Origin: Pseudomonas fluorescens
GTDB taxonomy: Bacteria > Pseudomonadota > Gammaproteobacteria > Pseudomonadales > Pseudomonadaceae
Assembly (NCBI RefSeq): GCF_019212185.1
Contig: NZ_CP078138.1
Location: 5,500,501-5,564,500, forward strand
Direction of reading: 5' to 3'
Length of the DNA: 64,000 nucleotides
In this document: positions 37,732 to 44,447 of the stretch, piece by piece
Layout: each line of letters starts with the position of its first letter
Numbering within the stretch: the stretch's first letter is position 1
Notes under the pieces: generated by a model
Told to the model about the DNA's origin: nothing
Seen by the model: only the letters and a program-made list of their open reading frames with translations
Database searches by the model: none
Position numbers and translations under genes: made by a program

Positions 37732-39150
37732 GTGTCCCTGGAAATTGCAGATAGTCGTTCCGCGCGCTTTGCCCTGCGCTGCTCGAACTTTGCCGAGCGC
37801 TGGTTTCCCGACTCCTGGGTATTTGCCGCGCTTGCCGTGATCATCGTTGCACTCGCCACCCTGGCGATGGGCGCCAAGCCCACGGATGCCGCCATGGCCT
37901 TCGGCGACGGTTTCTGGAGCCTGATCCCGTTCACCATGCAAATGGCCTTTGTGGTCATCGGTGGTTACGTGGTCGCCAGCTCGCCTCCGGCCGTCAAGTT
38001 GATCGACCGCCTGGCACGCATCCCGAAGAACGGCCGCTCGGCCGTGGCCTGGGTGGCATTGATCTCGATGGTCGCCTCGCTGCTCAACTGGGGCCTGTCG
38101 CTGGTCTTCGGCGGGCTGCTGGTGCGGGCGCTGGCCCGGCGTACCGATTTGCACATGGACTACCGCGCTGCCGGAGCCGCGGCCTACCTGGGTCTTGGCG
38201 CGGTCTGGGCCTTGGGCCTGTCGTCTTCAGCGGCCCAACTGCAAGCCAACCCGGGCAGCCTCCCACCCTCGATTCTGGCGATTACCGGGGTGATCCCGTT
38301 CACCGAAACGATTTTTCTCTGGCAATCCGGCGTCCTCCTGCTGGCGTTGATCGTGGTCTCGTTGATTGTCGCCTACGCCACCGCTCCAGGCCCAAGTTCA
38401 GCGCGCGACGCCAAAGCCTGTGGTGTCGACCCCAGCTTTAGCATGCCAGCGCTGGCGCCGCGCACCCGACCTGGCGAGTGGCTTGAGTACAGTCCGCTGC
38501 TGACTATCCTGCTGGTGCTGCTGGCGGCGGGTTGGCTGTTCCATGAGTTCTCGACCAAGCCGGCGATCAGCGCGATCTCGGGCCTGAACACCTACAACTT
38601 CCTGTTCCTGATGCTCGGCGCCCTGCTGCACTGGCGCCCGCGCAGCTTCCTCGACGCCGTGGCCCGCGCGGTGCCGACCACCACCGGGGTGATGATCCAG
38701 TTCCCGCTATACGGTTCGATTGCCGCACTGATGACGGTGGTCAAGGGCGCCGAAGGCCAGACCCTGGCCCACCATATTTCCACCTTCTTCGTCAGCTTCG
38801 CCTCACACGACACCTATGCCGTGCTGATGGGCGTTTACTCGGCCATCCTTGGCTTTTTCATCCCCTCGGGTGGCGGCAAGTGGATTATCGAGGCGCCTTA
38901 CGTCATGCAGGTGGCTAACGACCTGGAGTACCACCTGGGTTGGGCAGTGCAAATCTATAACGCCGCCGAAGCCTTGCCGAACCTGATCAACCCGTTCTAC
39001 ATGCTGCCGTTGCTGGGGGTGCTCGGCTTGAAGGCGCGGGATTTGATCGGGTTTTCGTTCGTGCAGTTGCTGGTGCACACGCCACTGGTGCTGTTTTTGC
39101 TGTGGGCGCTGGGGACAACGCTGGCGTATGTAGCGCCGGTGATGCCGTAG
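37732..39150 (+). CDS. atoE: Short-chain fatty acid transporter, AtoE family
   Basis: Protein of 472 residues with about 12 membrane segments, matching the AtoE/TIGR00366 family: RLARIPKNGRSAVAWVALISMVASLLNWGLSLVFGGLL, LGLSSSAAQLQANPGSLPP and FFIPSGGGKWIIEAPYVMQ. It is thought to import butyrate or acetoacetate. The start is GTG with GAGG eight bases upstream. It is not flanked by atoDAB, so it stands alone here, divergent from the MHS-type transporter. Confidence 0.88.
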   Translation: MSLEIADSRSARFALRCSNFAERWFPDSWVFAALAVIIVALATLAMGAKPTDAAMAFGDGFWSLIPFTMQMAFVVIGGYVVASSPPAVKLIDRLARIPKNGRSAVAWVALISMVASLLNWGLSLVFGGLLVRALARRTDLHMDYRAAGAAAYLGLGAVWALGLSSSAAQLQANPGSLPPSILAITGVIPFTETIFLWQSGVLLLALIVVSLIVAYATAPGPSSARDAKACGVDPSFSMPALAPRTRPGEWLEYSPLLTILLVLLAAGWLFHEFSTKPAISAISGLNTYNFLFLMLGALLHWRPRSFLDAVARAVPTTTGVMIQFPLYGSIAALMTVVKGAEGQTLAHHISTFFVSFASHDTYAVLMGVYSAILGFFIPSGGGKWIIEAPYVMQVANDLEYHLGWAVQIYNAAEALPNLINPFYMLPLLGVLGLKARDLIGFSFVQLLVHTPLVLFLLWALGTTLAYVAPVMP

Positions 39151-39300
39151 CTTTTGTCGTATTGAATCAGCACCACCTGTCAGAACTGACAGTAGACCCT
39201 GCAGATCATTTGCGCGACGCTAGCGTCGTAGGTACATGGCTGCAGGGCTGACAGGATGGCCCGTCACGGTAATCGCCGCCATCAACAGACAGGGATGGTT

Positions 39301-39891
39301 ATGAAACCGCAGGCGAAAGCACACACACTGCCGAGCACGTGCATTTATCCATTTGCAACGCTCAGCACAGAGCAGGGCTATCCGTCTCCTGACGATTTCG
39401 TTGTCAGTAGCAATGACCCCCGCAACATCAACGTCCGGGCTCAGCGCCACTACCAACGCATTACCCGCATGTGCCGCATTTCCGGTCAGTTGATGCACCA
39501 CCGCCAACCGCACACGGTGCAGTTGGTGCCGGGCATCCACGTCTACGATCCGTACTTTTGCGGTCACTTGCCTCACGCCTGCGAGCCCAATGTCTTTCTC
39601 GACATGAGTGAGCTGTGGATGTGGGCCTTGCAGGACATTTCACCGGGCACCCTGCTGAGCATCGACTACGCCAACACTGAAGCCAGGCTGCTGCGCCAGT
39701 TCGCTTGCCAATGCGGCTCACCGCGCTGCCGGGGCTGGATCACCGGTTACGATGAGCCGCCCAGCAGCGAGGGCATGCTGTACCTGCAAGGCTGGCGCCG
39801 CACGGCCCCTGTCAAGCAGGGCCCGGGGCTTTCTAGGGCGCGTCGACCGGACGCAGGCGATATTGCGGCGGCAATTGCTCGGCGCCGCTGA
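39301..39891 (+). CDS. SET-domain protein (putative lysine methyltransferase)
   Basis: Protein of 196 residues. The C-terminal half has SET-domain marks: PHACEPNVFLDM in place of the NHSCxPN pseudoknot motif, ALQDISPGTLLSIDYANTE in place of GEELxxDY, and the post-SET zinc-type FACQCGSPRCRGWI. SET proteins transfer methyl groups from S-adenosylmethionine to lysines and are mostly eukaryotic, though bacteria have a few. No signal peptide is seen. The start at 39301 has GGGA six bases upstream. Its last 59 bases overlap the carbonic anhydrase gene on the other strand. Confidence 0.78.
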   Translation: MKPQAKAHTLPSTCIYPFATLSTEQGYPSPDDFVVSSNDPRNINVRAQRHYQRITRMCRISGQLMHHRQPHTVQLVPGIHVYDPYFCGHLPHACEPNVFLDMSELWMWALQDISPGTLLSIDYANTEARLLRQFACQCGSPRCRGWITGYDEPPSSEGMLYLQGWRRTAPVKQGPGLSRARRPDAGDIAAAIARRR

Positions 39892-40477
39892 TGGTGGCGT
39901 TCAGGCTTTTCCAGCGACCGTCCTTGATGCCATAGATGCAACCGTGAACCGACAGCTTCTGTCCGCGGTGCCAGGCGTTCTGCACGATGCTGGTATGACC
40001 GACATTGGCGACTTGCTGGATCACGTTCAATTCACAGAGACGATCGACCCGCTCTTCTTCCGTTGGCAATTGCGCCAGGGCGTCACGGTGTTCGTAGTAC
40101 AGATCGCGGATCGAACGCAGCCAGCCATCGATCAGGCCGAACTGACGGTCCTGCATCGAGGCGCGCACACCGCCACAGCCGTAGTGGCCAGTGACCAGGA
40201 TGTGTTTGACCTTGAGCACATCGACCGCGTACTGAATCACCGACAGGCAGTTCAAGTCGGTATGCAGCACCACGTTGGCCACGTTACGGTGGACGAACAG
40301 ATCACCCGGCAACATGCCGACAATCTCGTTGGCCGGCACCCGTGCATCGGAACAACCGATCCATAGATACTCCGGCGTCTGCTGACGGGCCAGTTTGGCG
40401 AAGAAGTCAGGATCTTCCTGCTTGATCGCATCGGCCCAGCGCTCGTTGTTATCAATCAGATCTTGTAATTCGTTCAT
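39833..40477 (-). CDS. can: Beta-carbonic anhydrase
   Basis: Protein of 214 residues. The zinc ligands of the beta class are visible: Cys42 and Asp44 in IGCSDAR and His98 and Cys101 in GHYGCGG; Arg46 pairs with Asp44. It interconverts CO2 and bicarbonate in the cytosol. The start at 40477 (MNELQDLIDNNERWADAI) is the family start. The gene ends inside the SET gene on the opposite strand, and a shared antisense 3' end of 59 bases is unusual for such compact genes. Confidence 0.96.
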   Translation of the reverse strand: MNELQDLIDNNERWADAIKQEDPDFFAKLARQQTPEYLWIGCSDARVPANEIVGMLPGDLFVHRNVANVVLHTDLNCLSVIQYAVDVLKVKHILVTGHYGCGGVRASMQDRQFGLIDGWLRSIRDLYYEHRDALAQLPTEEERVDRLCELNVIQQVANVGHTSIVQNAWHRGQKLSVHGCIYGIKDGRWKSLNATISGAEQLPPQYRLRPVDAP

Positions 40478-40627
40478 ATGCTGAAGCCTCAAGAATGATG
40501 CGCTGGTTTGACTGCCGACTGTGGGTCGAGGTCACGTTGCAATGTGCGATCAGTGCGCCGAAAAAGCCCGGGAATCTTCAAGGGCAACGCCTGTCCACCT
40601 TATAAGCCCCCATTATGAGGATTTGCC

Positions 40628-41026
40628 ATGACTGATTCACGACGTCCGTACGGTGCGGAGCAGCCTGAGCCCATCGACGACAACGAAGACCGCATGGGTT
40701 CGATGCATGAGCTGGACTTCGATGAAGAACCGCAAAGTTCGATAATCGGTGATGAGCTGCCCGAGCACTTGCGCCAGCGCCCCGCCCCGCGCAAATCGGC
40801 GCGCAGCATGGATGTTGGCAAGGCGGATGATGAGGAGGCCAGCGACGACGAGCTGACCCCGGGCAACCTGATTCGAGAAGACGGCGCACGCGATGCCCAT
40901 GACACCGGCGGCGACGAACCTGCCGACTGGGATTTAAGCATTGTCGGCGAGGGCGAGATCGGAGGGGGTGACGGTCTGGATGAAGCCGAACTGGCGCGAC
41001 GCGATCCAGTCGGTCGCAAGCGCTGA
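40628..41026 (+). CDS. Small acidic hypothetical protein
   Basis: Protein of 132 residues, not recognised as a named family by me. It is strongly acidic and poor in hydrophobic residues (PEPIDDNEDRMGSMHELDFDEEPQ, GKADDEEASDDELTPGN), so it is probably disordered in solution. A clear ribosome site (GAGGA, seven bases) precedes the ATG, and codon use fits the neighbours. It is divergent from can and converges with rimI. It was kept because the frame, ribosome site and position are all coherent. Confidence 0.75.
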   Translation: MTDSRRPYGAEQPEPIDDNEDRMGSMHELDFDEEPQSSIIGDELPEHLRQRPAPRKSARSMDVGKADDEEASDDELTPGNLIREDGARDAHDTGGDEPADWDLSIVGEGEIGGGDGLDEAELARRDPVGRKR

Positions 41027-41032
41027 AACACC

Positions 41033-41056
41033 GACGAGGGTGTCTTCGCCCTCGTC
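41033..41056. terminator. Hairpin between convergent genes
   Basis: GACGAGGG pairs with CCCTCGTC across an 8-base loop, seven bases after the acidic-protein stop and ahead of the rimI stop on the other strand. There is no T run; it may end either transcript. Confidence 0.5.
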
Positions 41057-41069
41057 AGCGCGGTGCTGA

Positions 41070-41522
41070 CTAGTCCACCAGGGTGCAGACCATCACCACC
41101 GCATCTTCGCGACCACCGACCGCCGGGTAGTAGTCCCGACGCCGGCCAATTTCGTTGAAGCCATAACGCTCGTACAGGCTGAACGCCGCGCGGTTGCTGT
41201 CGCGGACCTCGAGGAAGCATTCCCGGGCGTCCGCCTTGTAGGCAATCGACATCAAATGCTCGAGCAGCGCCAACCCAAGCCCACGGCCCTGGTTTTCCGG
41301 TTTGACCGTGATGTTCAGCAGATGCGCTTCATCGAGAATGATCTGCACCACGCCATGGCCAACCTGTTGTTCACCCTCGAACATCAACCAGATCTGGTAT
41401 TTGCCCAAGCCATCGAGAAATATCCCGCGGGTCCACGGGTGACTGAACGCTGCGTATTCAATTTTCAGCACAGCATCAAGGTCCGCCTCGGTCATCGGGC
41501 GGAATGTTACAGCGTCACTCAT
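41070..41522 (-). CDS. rimI: Ribosomal protein S18 alanine N-acetyltransferase
   Basis: Protein of 150 residues of the GNAT fold: LLNITVKPENQGRGLGLALLEHLM is the acetyl-CoA site, and ECFLEVRDSNRAAFSLYERYGFNEIGRRRDYYP is the RimI signature. It acetylates the N-terminal alanine of ribosomal protein S18. It overlaps the upstream gene by eight bases; the holD-rimI pair is also linked in E. coli. Confidence 0.95.
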   Translation of the reverse strand: MSDAVTFRPMTEADLDAVLKIEYAAFSHPWTRGIFLDGLGKYQIWLMFEGEQQVGHGVVQIILDEAHLLNITVKPENQGRGLGLALLEHLMSIAYKADARECFLEVRDSNRAAFSLYERYGFNEIGRRRDYYPAVGGREDAVVMVCTLVD

Positions 41523-42300
41523 TGGGTTCTTTCCAGCGCGCCATCAGCCGACGCATGGCTTGCCAGACATCAGCCTTACGCTGTGGCTCTTCCATTAATA
41601 GTTCCAGCCCAGGCAAGGCCCAGGTTGTTCCCAGGCCTTCGACCTGGAGTTCGCGATTGTAGGACTCGGCATCCGCCTCGCCGGCGAAACGTACCGCCGG
41701 CAGGCCGATCAACCACAGGCATGCACAGGGCGCGTCTTCCAGGCGGGCCGAGAGAAATCCCTGGACAAAATCCCGCGCGGCGTCGGGCCCCTGGTCGAGG
41801 GCGCCACGTACCAGCAGCGGCCAGCGCACCGGCTCGCCGATGATCTGCGGGCTGTCCGGCAGGCCAGCGGCGCGCAGCATGTCCTTGAGCAGCATGTAGG
41901 CCGGGTCGCGGCTCTGGAAGGCCTCCCCCGTGGGCAACTCCACCAGCACCAGGCAACGTCCGGCGCGCAGCAGTTGCAGGGCAAAGCGCGGCGGCGGAAT
42001 CTGTGGCGCCTTGGCCACCACGGGCTCAGCCTCGGCGGTCTCGAGCGGTTTGCTGGACGGACGCGCCGCTGCGGGCGTCGGCCGTGGCACCTCGATTTTC
42101 ACCCGCTCGGTCGGCCGGACCGGCGGTTCAGCCTGCCTGTCGCCAACCGGCACCGGCGTGATAGACGTCTCCACCACCGGCTCTGGCGCTTGCAGCAGCT
42201 CAGGCCGTGACGGTGCAGCAAAGGGCAATTCGGTACGCGGCAGCCAGTTGACCACCTGCATGGCGGTCAAATAGGCGCGGCGACGGGACTCGATTAGCAA
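41515..42300 (-). CDS. holD: DNA polymerase III psi subunit, pseudomonad long form
   Basis: Protein of 261 residues from a TTG start at 42300, or 248 from the ATG at 42261. The TTG is favoured because SRRRAYLTAMQVVNWLPR then matches the N-terminus of E. coli psi, the part that binds SSB and chi. A Pro-rich linker follows (about 30-105), then the psi core (CLVLVELPTGE, DPAYMLLKDMLRAAGL) ending in QRKADVWQAMRRLM. The pseudomonad psi is known to be much longer than the 137-residue E. coli protein and to precede rimI. Generic labels such as TonB-like come from the Pro-rich part. Confidence 0.82.
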   Translation of the reverse strand: MLIESRRRAYLTAMQVVNWLPRTELPFAAPSRPELLQAPEPVVETSITPVPVGDRQAEPPVRPTERVKIEVPRPTPAAARPSSKPLETAEAEPVVAKAPQIPPPRFALQLLRAGRCLVLVELPTGEAFQSRDPAYMLLKDMLRAAGLPDSPQIIGEPVRWPLLVRGALDQGPDAARDFVQGFLSARLEDAPCACLWLIGLPAVRFAGEADAESYNRELQVEGLGTTWALPGLELLMEEPQRKADVWQAMRRLMARWKEPNE

Positions 42301-42312
42301 GGGTCGGCCACT

Positions 42313-42321
42313 TGTGGATAA
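42313..42321. promoter_or_regulatory. Perfect DnaA box between holD and mksF
   Basis: TGTGGATAA, the reverse complement of the consensus DnaA box TTATCCACA. It lies 13 bases upstream of the holD start, in the gap shared with the divergent mksFEB operon. One exact match in 64 kb is near the chance level, but its place is notable. Confidence 0.4.
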
Positions 42322-42478
42322 CTGAGAGTGCGGGGATTCTACCGCCCTTCGCGCAAGATCGCCCGCAGTTGCGAGGAGAAAAACGACAGTCCGTCCCGTC
42401 GATCCGCCGAGAATGATTGCCACCGAGCGCGATGCAGTACAATCGCTGCTTTTAATCGCCAACCAGCCGGCCAATCCA

Positions 42479-43756
42479 ATGATCGAACCCAAGCGCGTCT
42501 TGCGCGCCCTCGCCGAACACTGGGCACTTCTGGAGCCACTGTGTGAGCATTTCGACCAAGGCACCCTGAGCCTCAACGAACTGCGCTCGCAACTGGCCGC
42601 CCAGCAACTGGACAGCACGCCACAGGACATCACCAGCCTGCTGGACGTGTGGATCCGCCTCGACATTCTGGTTCCGGTGGCCAAGAGCCCGAACCGTTTT
42701 GAACTGAACGCGCAGATCCACGATTTCCTGGCTTACCTGCGGCGTGAGCACCGCTTGGGCTTGTGCCTGGAGATCGAAGCCTACCTGCGGCACCTGGAGC
42801 GGCTGGCCGGCTATATACAAGACGCTTTCGACATTCGCGATGGCAACGATCTGGCACGGCAACTGCGCTTGCTCGACATGCGCGTACGCGATGTGCTGAA
42901 GAAACTCGCCAACGATGAGCAGGCCCTGGTGGCGGTCGCCGAGCGCGCCAAGACCAGCGACCGGCAGATCCCCCTGCGCCAGCGCTACGCCGAAGTACTG
43001 GCGACCTGGGACGAATACGTCGAGCCGATGATTCAGTTGGTCAACGCCGACGGCGCCTTCGAGCAAGGGGTGCGCAAGGTCGAAAATGTCCTGCTGAAGA
43101 TGCTCACTGAACAGCAGCGCCTCGGCCACCTGGTCGACGACGATATGTTGCTGCGCACCCACGCACGCATCCTCGAAATGCAGACCAGCGCCCAGTTGAC
43201 CCTGCGCCATGCCCGCGAGCTGCTGCTGCCACTGCGTGAAGAGGCGCGCCGGCACAACGCCGTGACCCGTGGTGCGGCGCTGGCCCTGTCGATGATCCGC
43301 CGCAAGGGTCTGGATGCCGTGCCGCAGGCGGCAATGCCGATGTTCACCCGCCCGCAAAGCACCTTCCTCGGCAGTGCGAGCCAAGTCGAGGCCTATGTCT
43401 ATGCCTTGGCGCGTTTCGAGCCGAAACCGGCGCGCTTCCCCAAGGCCCACAAGACCCAGGTCGGCGAGCCACCTCGCGCGCCGCGCACCGTGCGCGAAAT
43501 GCTCGAGCGCTGCGAGAGCGCCCTGCCCATGCCGGACCTGATGACCTGGCTGCTGGAGCAGGAACCGGACGGCGCCACCGATGAACTGCTGTACTGGTTT
43601 TCGCGCCTGTCACGGGACAAACGCTTCACCCGCGAGCGCCTGGAACGTCGCGACTACCACACACACGAGCACCAGGTCAGCCTGCGCTCCTTCGCCCTGC
43701 TCTCGGCCGGCGGCGACGCCACCGAGAATTCTGCGAGCACCCCTCATGCATCTTGA
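42479..43756 (+). CDS. mksF: Condensin MksF (kleisin-type subunit)
   Basis: Protein of 425 residues. MukF-like: it has an N-terminal winged-helix region (RVLRALAEHWALLEPLCEHFDQG, LNELRSQL), long helices in the middle and a C-terminal part that should contact the SMC heads. With MksE and MksB it forms a MukBEF-like condensin that compacts and helps segregate the chromosome. The start at 42479 is the family start; a frame from 42413 adds residues without support. A -10 like TACAAT at 42438-42443 is the best promoter candidate. It overlaps mksE by 11 bases. Confidence 0.9.
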   Translation: MIEPKRVLRALAEHWALLEPLCEHFDQGTLSLNELRSQLAAQQLDSTPQDITSLLDVWIRLDILVPVAKSPNRFELNAQIHDFLAYLRREHRLGLCLEIEAYLRHLERLAGYIQDAFDIRDGNDLARQLRLLDMRVRDVLKKLANDEQALVAVAERAKTSDRQIPLRQRYAEVLATWDEYVEPMIQLVNADGAFEQGVRKVENVLLKMLTEQQRLGHLVDDDMLLRTHARILEMQTSAQLTLRHARELLLPLREEARRHNAVTRGAALALSMIRRKGLDAVPQAAMPMFTRPQSTFLGSASQVEAYVYALARFEPKPARFPKAHKTQVGEPPRAPRTVREMLERCESALPMPDLMTWLLEQEPDGATDELLYWFSRLSRDKRFTRERLERRDYHTHEHQVSLRSFALLSAGGDATENSASTPHAS

Positions 43757-44447
43757 TCTTTCCGAACTGTCTCAGCTGGCACCGATCTTTCGCGAGCTGT
43801 TCAAGGGTTATCACGTCAGCCGTCGCGATCCCGAGCTGTACGCCCAGCTATCGAATTTCCAGGACCAGTACCGCACCTTGTTCCGCGCCCTGGGCTTCGA
43901 ACTGGTGTGCGATACCCGCGGCTTCTATTACTTCGTCCCCGACCTCGCCGCCGCGACCGTGAACAAGACCGCCCAGCGCCTGGCGTTGTTCACCTTTATC
44001 CTCGTCGAGCATCTGGCCGACCAGGGCCGCGACCCAATCGCCGTGCTCGATGGCGGCAGCCTGGGTCGCGATGAGCTGCCTTCGTTGCTGGAGAAGTACC
44101 GCGACCTGTTCCTCCAGGCCGAAGTTCAGACTCAGGAAGAGCTGGAAGAAAAGATCATGCGCCGCATGACTCAACTCGGCTTTGCCGCTGAAGAAAACGG
44201 TGTGTACCGTTTCCTGCCGCCAATGCACCGTTTTCTCGACGTCTGCCTGTCGGTTCAGCAGGACCGTGACCTGGCCGCCAGCCTGCACAGCGTGCTACCG
44301 CTGCCAACGCCGGTGTTGATCGATGACGACAGCGACGAGAAACTGCTGCACACCGATGACCCGCTCGACTTGAGCGACTTTTCCGAAGAAAGCGAAGAAG
44401 ACGCCCTGGCCCGTGCCATTGCCGAAGAACAGGAGCTCGACGCATGA
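43746..44447 (+). CDS. mksE: Condensin MksE (accessory subunit)
   Basis: Protein of 233 residues starting MHLDLSELSQLAPIFRELFKGYHVSRRD, a MukE-like protein with two winged-helix units (LFTFILVEHLADQG and EELEEKIMRRMTQLGFA). The C-terminus is acidic (SDFSEESEEDALARAIAEEQE). It bridges kleisin and SMC subunits. It begins within the end of mksF and its stop overlaps the mksB start by four bases (ATGA), so the three subunits are translationally coupled. Confidence 0.9.
   Translation: MHLDLSELSQLAPIFRELFKGYHVSRRDPELYAQLSNFQDQYRTLFRALGFELVCDTRGFYYFVPDLAAATVNKTAQRLALFTFILVEHLADQGRDPIAVLDGGSLGRDELPSLLEKYRDLFLQAEVQTQEELEEKIMRRMTQLGFAAEENGVYRFLPPMHRFLDVCLSVQQDRDLAASLHSVLPLPTPVLIDDDSDEKLLHTDDPLDLSDFSEESEEDALARAIAEEQELDA

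Noticed and set aside
24112..39891. A tRNA-borne genomic island starting at tRNA-Met
   Set aside because: No integrase and no repeat of the tRNA 3' end were seen further on; the variable gene content may reflect ordinary strain differences.
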